From contig JADKKO010000001.1 of assembly GCA_016720465.1 (NCBI GenBank), positions 62,001 to 126,000 on the forward strand: 64,000 nucleotides of DNA, given 5' to 3'. Under the pieces are notes generated by a model that saw nothing but the letters and a program-made list of their open reading frames with translations, was not told the DNA's origin and did not search any database. The DNA is from Holophagaceae bacterium (GTDB lineage Bacteria > Acidobacteriota > Holophagae > Holophagales > Holophagaceae). This document shows, in pieces, positions 32,058 to 40,666 of the stretch. The position numbers and the translations under genes were made by a program. The first letter of the stretch is position 1, and every line of letters begins with the position of its first letter.

Positions 32058-32549
32058 TCACACGCCCACATGGCGGCCGCCTTTCAGGGTCGAACTCTTG
32101 GAGTGGGAACTGTGCCGTTCCCGATGGGCCTGAACATGGCCTTCGGCTCCGTGGGCGAGGGCCTCGAACGTCACCGAGGCCAGATTGTCTTCCAGCGACC
32201 GGGTGGCTCCCGCCCAGGCGGATTGGACCGGACAGTGGCTGGACAAGGGACAGGTGTGCTCATTGCCGACGCAGTGGTTCAGGGTGATGCCGCCCTCCAT
32301 GGCATTCACCAGGTCCAGAAGGGTGATCTCCGAAGCGGGGCGCCCCAAGCGGACTCCACCCTTCGCCCCCACCACCGTGGCCAGGATGCCTGCGCTGGAC
32401 AGGGGCCCGATCAGCCTGCGGACGAATGCCACCGGGAGCATGCGCTCTTCGGCGATTTCGGCGATGGTGACCTGGGTGTTCTCGGCCAGGCTGGCCAAGT
32501 GCAGAACCAGGCGGGCTGCGTAGTCTGTGTGTCGTCCGATGCCGAGCAT
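32058..32549 (-). CDS. Rrf2-family transcriptional regulator, probably Fe-S
   Basis: This is a 163-residue winged-helix regulator. The wHTH is at about 8-75 (YAARLVLHLA, TIAEIAEERMLPVAFVRRLI, GVRLGR). Three Cys at 93, 100 and 106 (CVGNEHTCPLSSHC) match the cluster-binding spacing of IscR/NsrR-like members, so it can sense NO, oxygen or iron-sulfur status. The C-terminal tail is His-rich (HAEGHVQAHRERHSSHSK), unusual for the family. It is the first gene of the respiratory operon and is its likely regulator. The ATG has GGAG 6 nt upstream. Confidence 0.88.
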   Translation of the reverse strand: MLGIGRHTDYAARLVLHLASLAENTQVTIAEIAEERMLPVAFVRRLIGPLSSAGILATVVGAKGGVRLGRPASEITLLDLVNAMEGGITLNHCVGNEHTCPLSSHCPVQSAWAGATRSLEDNLASVTFEALAHGAEGHVQAHRERHSSHSKSSTLKGGRHVGV

Positions 32550-32578
32550 TTTTCTCCAATAAGGTTACGACATTAGTA

Positions 32579-32606
32579 ATAATATAGATTCGATCACAAA
32601 ATTCAA
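32579..32606 (-). promoter_or_regulatory. Candidate promoter of the Rrf2/respiratory operon
   Basis: In an AT-rich patch ahead of the Rrf2 gene, the minus strand reads TTGAAT (32601-32606), a 16-nt spacer, then TATTAT (32579-32584), near sigma-70 consensus. The overlapping inverted repeat TTAC-N7-GTAA (32565-32579) just downstream could be an operator. The divergent J-domain gene starts at 32781; the rest of this 231-bp gap shows nothing else I can name. Confidence 0.45.
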
Positions 32607-32780
32607 GCGTCGCCTTTTTCATTTTTTTTCCAAGGAATTGTCTCTCCATCGAGCGATCGAAAGGGGCGCCGCCCACCTTCGGTTTTAAAGGTGTCTTTCA
32701 GCGACACGAGCCTAAAATGATGTGAAGAAGCCCTCCGTGTTCCCGAAAAATCCCTATAGACTCTGTTCATCGGCGGCCGC

Positions 32781-33554
32781 ATGAATCCTCACGAGGTACT
32801 CCAGATCAAGCCCGATGCTTCCGCCGAGGAAATCATGGCTGCGTACCTGCGGCTGGCCCAGCAATGGCATCCCGACCGCTACACCGGAGCCGAGAAGCTG
32901 GAAGCCGCCATGCGCTACCGGGAACTGGCCGAGGCCTTCACCCGGCTCAAGGGCCTCGGGCGCCCCCAGGCCCCGATCGCCTTGCAAAACCCGGCGCCGA
33001 ACGTGGAACCCGCTCCCTCGGCTGCTTCGGCCGCGCCGATGCCGACCCCTTTTGAGTCCCAAAAGATCCGGATCCAGACCGAGGCGGAGATTGCGGATTC
33101 CGCCCCGCGCACGGAACGGACCCTTTACGTGAAGGCGAAAACAGAATTCGAGAACGGCCAATTCCCGTCGGCCCTTGAAAATGTCGCGGAGGCCATCAAA
33201 CAGGATCCGGAGCAGTATGAAAACTATGCGCTCCAGGTGAAGATCCTGGACGCCATGGATGGAGACAAGCGTTCGCTGGTCCAGGCGCTGGAGCATTGCC
33301 TGCGCCTCGATAAAAAAGACGCCGACTCCGCCATCCACATCGCCCAGATCTACCAGTCCATGGGCATGCAGACTCGGGCCACCCGCTATTGGGAATGGGC
33401 CTTCAACCTCGCGCCGAAGCATCCCTTCTTCGAGCAGCAGGAGGTGGGCGCGAAGGGCAAGCTCCTGGAGAAGGCCGACGACATCAAGGGATCCATCACG
33501 GGCCTGATGGAGGAAGCCAAGGGCATCTTCGGACGCTTCGGGAAGAAGGGCTGA
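32781..33554 (+). CDS. J-domain protein with TPR-like C-terminal part
   Basis: This is a 257-residue protein. Residues 1-60 are a J-domain with an intact HPD motif (AYLRLAQQWHPDRYTG), so it should stimulate a DnaK-type chaperone. A Pro/Ala-rich linker (about 62-95) is followed by helical repeats at about 112-215 resembling tetratricopeptide units (AKTEFENGQFPSALENVAEA, AIHIAQIYQSMGMQTRATRYW). There is no Gly/Phe or Zn-finger region, so it is not DnaJ itself. It is convergent with the acyl-CoA ligase gene. Confidence 0.88.
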   Translation: MNPHEVLQIKPDASAEEIMAAYLRLAQQWHPDRYTGAEKLEAAMRYRELAEAFTRLKGLGRPQAPIALQNPAPNVEPAPSAASAAPMPTPFESQKIRIQTEAEIADSAPRTERTLYVKAKTEFENGQFPSALENVAEAIKQDPEQYENYALQVKILDAMDGDKRSLVQALEHCLRLDKKDADSAIHIAQIYQSMGMQTRATRYWEWAFNLAPKHPFFEQQEVGAKGKLLEKADDIKGSITGLMEEAKGIFGRFGKKG

Positions 33555-33583
33555 AGCTCAGCTGCCACCGCCTGGCCTTGTGG

Positions 33584-35422
33584 TCAATGCGCCTCGGACT
33601 CGCCTTTGTGGACCTCGTACAGGCCTTCGATCAGGCCGCCGTACATCTGGTTCACCACCCGCCGCTTGATCTTCAGGCTGGGGGTCAGGGCACCGTTCTC
33701 GACGGTCAGCTCGTCCGGGATGATGACGATCTTCTTGATCCGCTCGTAGTTCGACAGGGTCGCGTTCACCTTCTCGACGCGGCTCATGAGCTTGGCCATC
33801 ACGATGGGCTGCTCCACCAGCTCCCTGCGGTTGGCGAAGTGCAGATGCTTGTACCCCGCCCAGCGCTCCAGGGAATCGAAGTTGGGCACGATCAGGGCGC
33901 TGATGAAATTGCGCTTGTCCCCGGCAAGCACCGCCTGGGACACGTACTTGTCGGTCTTCAATTCATTCTCGATGGGCTGGGGCGCGATTTTCTTGCCTCC
34001 GCTGGTGATGATGAGCTCCTTCTTGCGGTCCGTGATTTTCAACCGGCCCAGGGCATCGAATTCGCCGATGTCCCCGGTGTGGAAATAGCCATCCGTGTCG
34101 ATGGCCTCCTTGGTGGCGGCCTCGTTGTCCCAGTACCCGAGCATCACGTTGGGCCCGTGGCAAAGGATTTCTCCGTCGTCCGCGATCTTCACGAAGGGCT
34201 TGCCGTCCCAGGTGTCGTAGAGGGGATTGCCTACAGTCCCCGGCCCGACCTTGCCCAGGCGGTTGGCGGTGATCACAGGGCTGGTCTCCGTGAGCCCGTA
34301 GCCTTCCAGGATCGGCAGGCCGATGGCCCAGAAAAACTCCATTACCTTGGGCATCAGCGGCGCGCCGCCTGAAACGGCGAACCGGATCTGGCCGCCCGTA
34401 TGCGCCTTGATTTTGGAGAAGACCAGCGCTTTGGCCACGGCGAACCGGAGCGCCAGCCAGCCTGTGGGTTTTTTCCCTTGGTAGAGCAGGGGCACCACCT
34501 GCTGCCCGACGAGGTAGGCCCAGTGGAAGAGCTGATGTTTAGGCCATCCGGAGCCGGCGACGCCGTTCATGACCTTCGCGAAGATCTTCTCGTAGATGCG
34601 GGGGACGCTGCACAGCACCGTCGGCTTCACCTCCAGGAGGTTTTCAGGCACCGAGTTCACGCTTTCCGCGTAGTAGATGCTCGCGCCCATGTGCAGCATC
34701 ACGTAGTGGCCGGCCATGCGCTCGAAGATGTGGGTCAGGGGCAGGAAGGAAAGGCAACGGTCCCTGGCCTGCACGGGAAGGGCCTTCAAGGAAGCGTGGA
34801 CGTTTGAAACGATGTTGCCATGGCTCAACATGGCGCCCTTCGGATCGGCCGTCGTCCCCGAGGTGTAGATCAACGTCAGCAGATCTTCGGGCTTCCGCTC
34901 CAAGCCCCATTGCCTCACGAGCAGCCGCCGGCCATCCTGGGCCTTGCCCTCTTCCATGAGCTGAGACCAGGAGAGGACTGTGTGGCCGTGCGCTTCCGGC
35001 ACAGGCCCTTGGATGAGCACGGCCAGTTCAAGGTCGGGCAGGGTGGGCCAGAGCTCAAGCACTTTGGCCAGCTGGGCCTGGTCGGAACAGAACACCCATC
35101 TGGATTTCGAATTGTTCAGGATGAAGGCGGCCTGGGAAGCGATCAGGGTCGCGTAGATCGTGGCGGTGGGAAGCCCTGAGATCGCGCACGCATAGTCGGT
35201 CATGGCCCACTCGGGGCTGTTTTCCGCCAGGATGGCCACATGGTTTCCCGGCCTCAGGCCGCGGTCGTACATGGCCAGGGCCAGGCGTTCCACGCTGATT
35301 TTCAGTTCCAAGCTCGAGATGGGGACGTAGCGGCCTTCCTTTTTCACCGCCAAGGCATCTGGCAGGTCGAGCTCGACCGCCGCATAAAATAATTCCGCGA
35401 TGGTCGTGGCAGATTCGTTCAC
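33584..35422 (-). CDS. Long-chain acyl-CoA synthetase (AMP-forming)
   Basis: This is a 612-residue ANL-superfamily ligase. The P-loop-like motif is LIYTSGTTADPKGAMLSHGN. Other signatures are the A5 motif EGYGLTETSP, A7 YFHTGDIGEF and A8 ITDRKKELIITSGGKKIAP, and the C-terminal Lys is in TPSLKIKRR. The length and motif set match FadD15/long-chain fatty-acid:CoA ligases. The start is uncertain. GTG at 35420-35422 (VNESATTIAELFY) has GGAG 8 nt upstream (35431-35434) and is preferred; ATG at 35464 has no SD and leaves 9 nt to the divergent Xer gene. Confidence 0.9.
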   Translation of the reverse strand: MNESATTIAELFYAAVELDLPDALAVKKEGRYVPISSLELKISVERLALAMYDRGLRPGNHVAILAENSPEWAMTDYACAISGLPTATIYATLIASQAAFILNNSKSRWVFCSDQAQLAKVLELWPTLPDLELAVLIQGPVPEAHGHTVLSWSQLMEEGKAQDGRRLLVRQWGLERKPEDLLTLIYTSGTTADPKGAMLSHGNIVSNVHASLKALPVQARDRCLSFLPLTHIFERMAGHYVMLHMGASIYYAESVNSVPENLLEVKPTVLCSVPRIYEKIFAKVMNGVAGSGWPKHQLFHWAYLVGQQVVPLLYQGKKPTGWLALRFAVAKALVFSKIKAHTGGQIRFAVSGGAPLMPKVMEFFWAIGLPILEGYGLTETSPVITANRLGKVGPGTVGNPLYDTWDGKPFVKIADDGEILCHGPNVMLGYWDNEAATKEAIDTDGYFHTGDIGEFDALGRLKITDRKKELIITSGGKKIAPQPIENELKTDKYVSQAVLAGDKRNFISALIVPNFDSLERWAGYKHLHFANRRELVEQPIVMAKLMSRVEKVNATLSNYERIKKIVIIPDELTVENGALTPSLKIKRRVVNQMYGGLIEGLYEVHKGESEAH

Positions 35423-35473
35423 CGTTGTGACTCCGAGATGGAAGGGCTGAAGAGGTGATGGCATGGTAACAGG

Positions 35474-36391
35474 ATGACGTCCCCTTCTCCGCTGGCAGAA
35501 GCAGTCCAGGCCTTCCATTTGGAACAACGCGCCAGAGGCGTTTCGCAGCACACTGCGCGGGCGCAAAAGGGCGACCTGGAAAAACTCGTTGCGCATGCCA
35601 TCGGAGAATCTTGGGCGGGATGGGATGTGAGCCCGCGGACCCTGAGGCGCTTCGCCCTGGAACTCGGCGAGCGGGGCCTGGACCCCGCCAGCCAGGCCCG
35701 GATCCTTTCCACAGCCAGGGGATTCTTCAGGTGGCTTTGGGATACCGGGCGCATCCCCGTCAATCCGGCCTCGGGCCTCAGGAATCCCAAGCAGGCCGCC
35801 AAGCTGCCGGCCTTCCTGACCGAGGGCGAGAGCGCATCGCTGCTGGATCTGCCGGCCGCTGTGGATTTTCCGTCGGCCCGGCTGCGCTGCCTGCTGGAGC
35901 TGCTCTACGCATCTGGGCTGCGCGTTTCTGAACTGGTGGGGCTGGACCTCCAGGATGTGTATTTCGAGCAGCGGACGCTGCGCGTGCTGGGCAAGGGCAG
36001 CAAGGAAAGGCTGGTCCCGTTCCATCCGGAGGCCGCCAGCACGCTGGAAACCTACCTGTCGCATAGGGGCCGCCAATTGTCCCTGAAATCCCTGCCGCCG
36101 ACCGCAGCGGTCTTCATCAACTTGCGCGGCGGCCGCCTGACCGCCACCAGCGTCCGGAATCTGCTCCAGAAGGCCGTGGAAGGCGCCGCGCTCAGGGCGC
36201 GCATCAGTCCCCACGCCCTCCGCCACAGCTTCGCGTCGCACCTGCTCGCCCGCGGCATGGACCTCCGCGCCATCCAGGAACTGCTGGGCCACGCCAGCCT
36301 CAGCACCACGCAGCGCTACACCCATCTGGACCTGGAGCAGCTCTCGAAGACCTACAATTCAGCGCATCCGAGGGCGAAGAAGAATTCCTGA
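35474..36391 (+). CDS. XerC/XerD-type tyrosine recombinase
   Basis: This is a 305-residue recombinase. An N-terminal SAM-like DNA-binding domain (1-105) and a catalytic domain are present. All catalytic residues are there: Arg150 (ASGLRVSEL), Lys177 (GKGSKER), His247 and Arg250 (HALRHSFASHL), His273 (LGHASLSTTQ) and the nucleophile Tyr282. The length and sequence fit the housekeeping chromosome-dimer resolvase. No att site, phage gene or tRNA lies nearby, so an integrase role is unlikely. Confidence 0.9.
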   Translation: MTSPSPLAEAVQAFHLEQRARGVSQHTARAQKGDLEKLVAHAIGESWAGWDVSPRTLRRFALELGERGLDPASQARILSTARGFFRWLWDTGRIPVNPASGLRNPKQAAKLPAFLTEGESASLLDLPAAVDFPSARLRCLLELLYASGLRVSELVGLDLQDVYFEQRTLRVLGKGSKERLVPFHPEAASTLETYLSHRGRQLSLKSLPPTAAVFINLRGGRLTATSVRNLLQKAVEGAALRARISPHALRHSFASHLLARGMDLRAIQELLGHASLSTTQRYTHLDLEQLSKTYNSAHPRAKKNS

Positions 36392-36405
36392 AGGCTCTGG
36401 GCCGA

Positions 36406-37227
36406 CTATGGGGCCGGCCGCACCTGCACGACGTCGCCTTCGTTCAGGCCCCAGGCGCCCAGGAGGTCCTTGGAGATGGCGATGGTGAAGTCGTTCATGC
36501 CGGTGACGAATTGGACGGGATCCACGGCGGGGCCGTGGGCCCACATCACGCGCAGGTTGGCGATGGGCGAGCTGCTGTAGGGTTCCAGCTGCCGCCAATG
36601 GGCCTCGAGGGACTTGGGCGCTTCCAGGTGGTCACCCTTCTTGAAGAATCCTGTTTTCAGGATTCCGACGTTCACTTGCACTTCGGGTTCGAAAAGTTTC
36701 AGGCGGCCTGCGTCGTGGAGGATGCTCGCGGCCTGGAGCACCTGGACTTCGTTCTGTTCCGTCGTCGCCATGACGTCCATGAAATCCCGGTAGCCGTCGA
36801 AGTACGGGATGATCTTCCGGTCTTCGGAGTAGATCTTGATTCCCTGCAACAGCGCATCGCCTTGAAGGGTCGGCCAGGGCACGGATTTGAGGTTCGGAAA
36901 CAGGCTGCGCAGGCGTTTGCGGGAATCCGAGGTGCGGGCCGATTCCATAAGGAGGTCCGGCACCGATCGACGGATGCTGTTGGGGGCTTGGACTTTTTGG
37001 GCGATGAACTCGAATTCGCCCTTGTCCCATTCCAGGATCTCGAAGGCCGCCATCTCGCCTTTGCTGTGCGGCGTTTCCGCATGGATCACATCGCCGTTCA
37101 CCACGAAAAGGGTTCCGGCGATCTTCCCGGCGCTGACTTTGAGCAGACCCGTTTTCTTGTTCACATGCAGCAGCTGGGCCACATCCGTAAGGGAAATGCT
37201 CGACAGGTTGCCGCGGAGGTTCGACAT
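36406..37227 (-). CDS. DUF4388 (PatA-like N-terminal) domain protein
   Basis: This is a 273-residue protein. The N-terminal half (about 3-100) matches the DUF4388 pattern: LRGNLSSISLTDVAQLLHVN, KTGLLKV, GTLFVVNGDVIHAET, FEILEWDKGEFEF. This domain is common in gliding/response-regulator networks. The C-terminal half is mixed alpha/beta with no family I know. Its start shares TGATG with the stop of the response regulator, so the two are coupled and probably work together. Confidence 0.8.
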   Translation of the reverse strand: MSNLRGNLSSISLTDVAQLLHVNKKTGLLKVSAGKIAGTLFVVNGDVIHAETPHSKGEMAAFEILEWDKGEFEFIAQKVQAPNSIRRSVPDLLMESARTSDSRKRLRSLFPNLKSVPWPTLQGDALLQGIKIYSEDRKIIPYFDGYRDFMDVMATTEQNEVQVLQAASILHDAGRLKLFEPEVQVNVGILKTGFFKKGDHLEAPKSLEAHWRQLEPYSSSPIANLRVMWAHGPAVDPVQFVTGMNDFTIAISKDLLGAWGLNEGDVVQVRPAP

Positions 37228-37592
37228 CAGTCGGCCTCCCCGATGAGTTCCCGGACCATGAGCAGGATGCGGTCCCGCCCGAAGGGCTTCACAGCATAGA
37301 CATCCGCCCCCACGCGGAAGCCCTCCTGCCAGTGGGCCTCCTCCTCGAGGCCCGTGAGCATCACGACTTTCGGCGCGTCGGGAAAGCCTTTGATGAATTT
37401 GCAGAGCTCGTGGCCGCTTTCCCCCGGCATGTCCACATCGAGGAAGGCCAGGTCCACCTTTTTCACCGCCAGCAGCTTCCGGGCGGGGTCCGTGCTGTCC
37501 GCCGTCAGCACCCGATAGCCTTCGAGCGACAAAATATCCTGGAGGAGGCCCACGACCTCCGGCTGGTCGTCAACTACCAGAATGGTCTTCAT
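37227..37592 (-). CDS. Single-domain response regulator
   Basis: This is a 121-residue receiver domain without an output domain. It has the acidic pair DD (residues 8-9), phospho-acceptor Asp in FLDVDMPG, Thr in VVMLTGLEEE and Lys in YAVKPFGRD, so it should be phosphorylatable. Its ATG overlaps the pdxJ stop by 4 nt (37589-37592) and its stop overlaps the DUF4388 start. The cognate kinase is not adjacent. Confidence 0.92.
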   Translation of the reverse strand: MKTILVVDDQPEVVGLLQDILSLEGYRVLTADSTDPARKLLAVKKVDLAFLDVDMPGESGHELCKFIKGFPDAPKVVMLTGLEEEAHWQEGFRVGADVYAVKPFGRDRILLMVRELIGEAD

Positions 37593-38332
37593 GGGGCGCC
37601 GCCGCTGCCGCCCGGGCCGCCCATGGCGGCGAGCATCTCCTGGACCGCCCGCTCCATGCCCACGAACACCGCCCTGGCGATGATGCTGTGGCCGATGTTC
37701 AATTCCTCGATTTCTGGGATGGCGGAGATGGATCCCACGTTGCGCAGGGTGAGGCCATGGCCTGCCAGGACGCGCAGTCCCAGGTTCGCTGAGCGTTTGG
37801 CAGCCTCGCGAATGCGTCCCAGCTCAAGGTTGGAATCGCTTCCAAAGGGAATGTCCGAGTAGACGCCTGTATTCAGTTCCACCGCGTCCGCTTCGAGTTT
37901 GGCGGCCATCATCACCTGCTCCCGGGAAGGGTCGATGAACAGGCTCACGCGGATATCGGAGGCCTTGAGCTCGCGGATGATCTGGCGTAGGGGCGCCTGC
38001 AGGAAAATGGCATCGAGCCCGCCGGTGGTGGTGAGTTCTTCCCGGGTCTCCGGAACGAGCGTCACCATGTGCGGCTTGGGGCCGATGACCGATTCCAGCG
38101 CCTCCGGCGTGGCCGCGCACTCGACGTTTAGCGGCAGGGACAGCACTTCCTTCAGGACTTTGAGATCCCTGTCCTGGATGTGCCGCCGGTCCGCCCGCAG
38201 GTGCACCGTGATGCCGCTGCAGCCTGCGCTTTGGGCGGCCAGCGCCGCCGCGACCGGTTCCGGTTCGCGTCCCGCCCGCGCCTGGCGCAGCGTCGCCACG
38301 TGATCGATATTCACACCTAGGCGTGGACTCAA
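37589..38332 (-). CDS. pdxJ: Pyridoxine 5'-phosphate synthase
   Basis: PdxJ condenses 1-deoxyxylulose 5-phosphate with 3-amino-2-oxopropyl phosphate to make vitamin B6. TIM-barrel signatures are LGVNIDHVATLRQAR, GITVHLRADRRHI, VTLVPE, SLFIDPS, VELNTGVYSD, VLAGHGLTLRNVG and ELNIGHSIIARAVFVGM. TTG at 38330-38332 (LSPRLGVNIDH) is chosen: GGGAG lies 7 nt upstream (38340-38344) and the 247-residue product has the usual length. A longer form from TTG 38371 is possible. Confidence 0.93.
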   Translation of the reverse strand: MSPRLGVNIDHVATLRQARAGREPEPVAAALAAQSAGCSGITVHLRADRRHIQDRDLKVLKEVLSLPLNVECAATPEALESVIGPKPHMVTLVPETREELTTTGGLDAIFLQAPLRQIIRELKASDIRVSLFIDPSREQVMMAAKLEADAVELNTGVYSDIPFGSDSNLELGRIREAAKRSANLGLRVLAGHGLTLRNVGSISAIPEIEELNIGHSIIARAVFVGMERAVQEMLAAMGGPGGSGGAP

Positions 38333-38402
38333 GAGGGGACTCCCGATGATGCAATTGTGTGGACAGCCCAAGATACCAGACTCCAGGCTTTCGTCAGGGG
38401 CT

Positions 38403-39719
38403 TCATGACATCCCCAGATCGGCCCGGGCGGCGGTCTCGAGGGAGCGCATGGCCGAGGCCAGCAAGGCGGGCTCCCGGGCCTCGACCATGAGGCGCAGCT
38501 TTGCTTCCGTGCCGGACCAGCGCACGACCAGCCTCAAGGACCCGTCCACCCCTCCGTGGCGGGCCTCCAGCTCGGCCATAGCGGCCCGCAGGGCCTTGCA
38601 GTCCTCCACGGCCCGGCGCTCTTTGGCCCGCAGGTTCACCAATTTCAAGGGCCAGGGCTCGAAGCGCCAGGACCAGCGCTCGGGTTTGGGACGGCGCAGC
38701 AGGGCCCGGAGCACAGCTTTAGCCGTGGCCAGGCCATCCCCGGAGGGTCCTTCGCGTTTCTGAATCAGATGGCCGGAAGCCTCCGCGGCCAGATCCCACC
38801 CGCGGGCCTGTAGTTCGCGCAGCAGGAATTTGTCTCCGACCGGGGTCCTTACGAAGGCCACGCCCCGCGAGGCGAGGGCTGCTTCCAGGGCGCCGTTGGT
38901 CATCACCGTCCCTACGACTCCGGGAAGCGGCTCGCCGGCCTCCAGGCGGTCCTGGGCCAGGAGCCATAGCATCTGATCGCCATCGACCAGTTCCCCCCGT
39001 GAATCCAACAGCAGGCAACGGTCGCCGTCTCCATCCAGGGCTATGCCCAGTTCGGCGTTCGCGGCGATCACGGCTTCCCGCAGGGCCCCCAGATGGGTGG
39101 ACCCCACCCCCACGTTGATGCGCTTGCCATCGGCTGGGACGCCGACCCAGCCCAGGGCTCCCCGCAGCACCCCGGCCGCGAAGGGGGCCGTAGCCCCATG
39201 GGCGCAATCCACAACCACCGGAAAATCATCAGGCAGCGCCACGGAGCCGAGGTGGGCGAGGTAGCGTCCCACCGGATCTGAATCCACGCGCAGCGGCGGA
39301 AACGGCGGGCCCGGGTCCGCTGAGCATCCGAAGGCGGCTTCGATGGCTCGTTCCTCATCTTCCTCGAGCTTTTCTCCCAGCCGATTGAAGCCCTTGATGC
39401 CATTGTCCTCAGGCGGATTGTGGCTCGCGCTGAGCATGACACCCCAGGCCTGGGGCGTCTGTTGCGCGAGCCAGGCCACCGCCGGAGTCGGGACCACGCC
39501 GAGGACGGTGGAGCGGAAGTTTCCCAGGCCCCGGAGGAAAGCCTCGGCCATGGGCTCGGAACTCGTGCGGGGATCCCATCCCAGCACGAGGTTCGAAATG
39601 CCCCTGGATCCGGCCACCTGGCCCCAGGCCCGACCCCAGCGGGCCACTTCGGAAAGACTCAAGGGTGATTCATAGGCCCGGCCGCGGATGCCGTCGGTGC
39701 CGAAATAGCTCAAGGACAT
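38403..39719 (-). CDS. glmM: Phosphoglucosamine mutase
   Basis: GlmM converts glucosamine-6-P to glucosamine-1-P for UDP-GlcNAc, hence peptidoglycan and LPS. It is 438 residues. Signatures are YFGTDGIRG at the N terminus, the phosphoserine loop MLSASHNPPEDNGIKGF, the metal loop ALDGDGDRC, the sugar loop EASGHLI and the phosphate-binding RWSGTEAKLRLM. Neighbours folP and ftsH match a widespread order, but the cdaA gene often found next to glmM is absent here. Confidence 0.96.
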   Translation of the reverse strand: MSLSYFGTDGIRGRAYESPLSLSEVARWGRAWGQVAGSRGISNLVLGWDPRTSSEPMAEAFLRGLGNFRSTVLGVVPTPAVAWLAQQTPQAWGVMLSASHNPPEDNGIKGFNRLGEKLEEDEERAIEAAFGCSADPGPPFPPLRVDSDPVGRYLAHLGSVALPDDFPVVVDCAHGATAPFAAGVLRGALGWVGVPADGKRINVGVGSTHLGALREAVIAANAELGIALDGDGDRCLLLDSRGELVDGDQMLWLLAQDRLEAGEPLPGVVGTVMTNGALEAALASRGVAFVRTPVGDKFLLRELQARGWDLAAEASGHLIQKREGPSGDGLATAKAVLRALLRRPKPERWSWRFEPWPLKLVNLRAKERRAVEDCKALRAAMAELEARHGGVDGSLRLVVRWSGTEAKLRLMVEAREPALLASAMRSLETAARADLGMS

Positions 39720-39844
39720 AGTTCCCCATGGGTGAAGGTCGATGGTCTGATTGGCATCCCCAGCTCCAGTCGAGCTTCAAGTGGAAACCGCAACTCGCAA
39801 TCGAAAAGTGTTTCCGCTCCGCAAAGAATTCCGATCATCAGGGA

Positions 39845-40666
39845 TTACGGTATCTCGTGCGTCCGGAAGACGCGATAGCCCATGGCCATGGCTTCCTGGT
39901 GGGCAGCTGCGGTGAGCTGGTCCCGCTCCATGGGAGGCAGCTCCGGCGTGCCATTCCGCCAGGCCAGGAACCTTTTCCGGGAGATGCCGATGCAGAACCG
40001 CTCCTGGGGCCAGGCAAGAAGCGATGGAAGCCGGGGGAGCAGTCCCCAAAGGGAGGAATCCTCCGGGTAGGTCGTCCCGAAGCCGAATCCAGGATCCAGC
40101 ACGATCTTTTCCGGTTGGATGCCAGCTTTGAGCAGGCGCTCGAGCATTCCCTTCAGTTCAGAAAGGGCAGGTTCCGCGCTGCGGGGCCCAGGGTCGCCGT
40201 AGTCGGGCATCCAGAAAGCGTTGTCCTTCATCCGGCTGCGCATGGCGATGAGCCCGCAGGCCGACCCCTTGGCCAGTTCCAGCATTGGGGGATTTGAAAA
40301 TCCAGTGACGTCATTCAACACCGAAATGCCCCCTTCCAGGCCCCGTTCGGCTACCTCGGCATGGCGCGTATCGAGGCTCAGGGGGAGTCCCGGGAGCTGT
40401 TCCCGGAGCGTCGCCACCACCGGGTCGAGCCGGGCCCATTCGTTCGCCGGCGCCACCTCGGCCGCTCCGGGACGGGTGCTTTCGGCGCCCAGATCGATCA
40501 TGCCTGCGCCGTCGGCCGCCAGTTTCCGGGCCTGCGCCAGCGCCGCGTCCGGTGCCAGGAACCGTCCCCCATCGCTGAACGAATCCGGCGTGAGGTTCAG
40601 GATCCCAATGAAGAAAGGGCCACTCTTGGGGAGTGGCCCGATCGCCGGATGGCCGAACGCCATCAT
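39845..40666 (-). CDS. folP: Dihydropteroate synthase
   Basis: FolP joins p-aminobenzoate to dihydropterin pyrophosphate in folate synthesis. It is 273 residues, a TIM barrel. Signatures are GILNLTPDSFSDGG, DLGAESTRPGA, LSLDTRHAEVAE, VLNDVTGF, IVLDPGFGFG and the C-terminal HEI segment YRVFRTHEI. Its ATG overlaps the ftsH stop (40663-40666). The 125-bp gap to glmM has no gene. Confidence 0.95.
   Translation of the reverse strand: MMAFGHPAIGPLPKSGPFFIGILNLTPDSFSDGGRFLAPDAALAQARKLAADGAGMIDLGAESTRPGAAEVAPANEWARLDPVVATLREQLPGLPLSLDTRHAEVAERGLEGGISVLNDVTGFSNPPMLELAKGSACGLIAMRSRMKDNAFWMPDYGDPGPRSAEPALSELKGMLERLLKAGIQPEKIVLDPGFGFGTTYPEDSSLWGLLPRLPSLLAWPQERFCIGISRKRFLAWRNGTPELPPMERDQLTAAAHQEAMAMGYRVFRTHEIP

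Noticed and set aside
33584..36325. 913-codon version of the acyl-CoA ligase
   Set aside because: The extra 300 codons are the antisense of the Xer gene; family similarity starts only after 35422.
35474..36391. Phage integrase marking a mobile element
   Set aside because: The sequence fits housekeeping XerC/XerD, and no att repeats, phage genes or tRNA are nearby.
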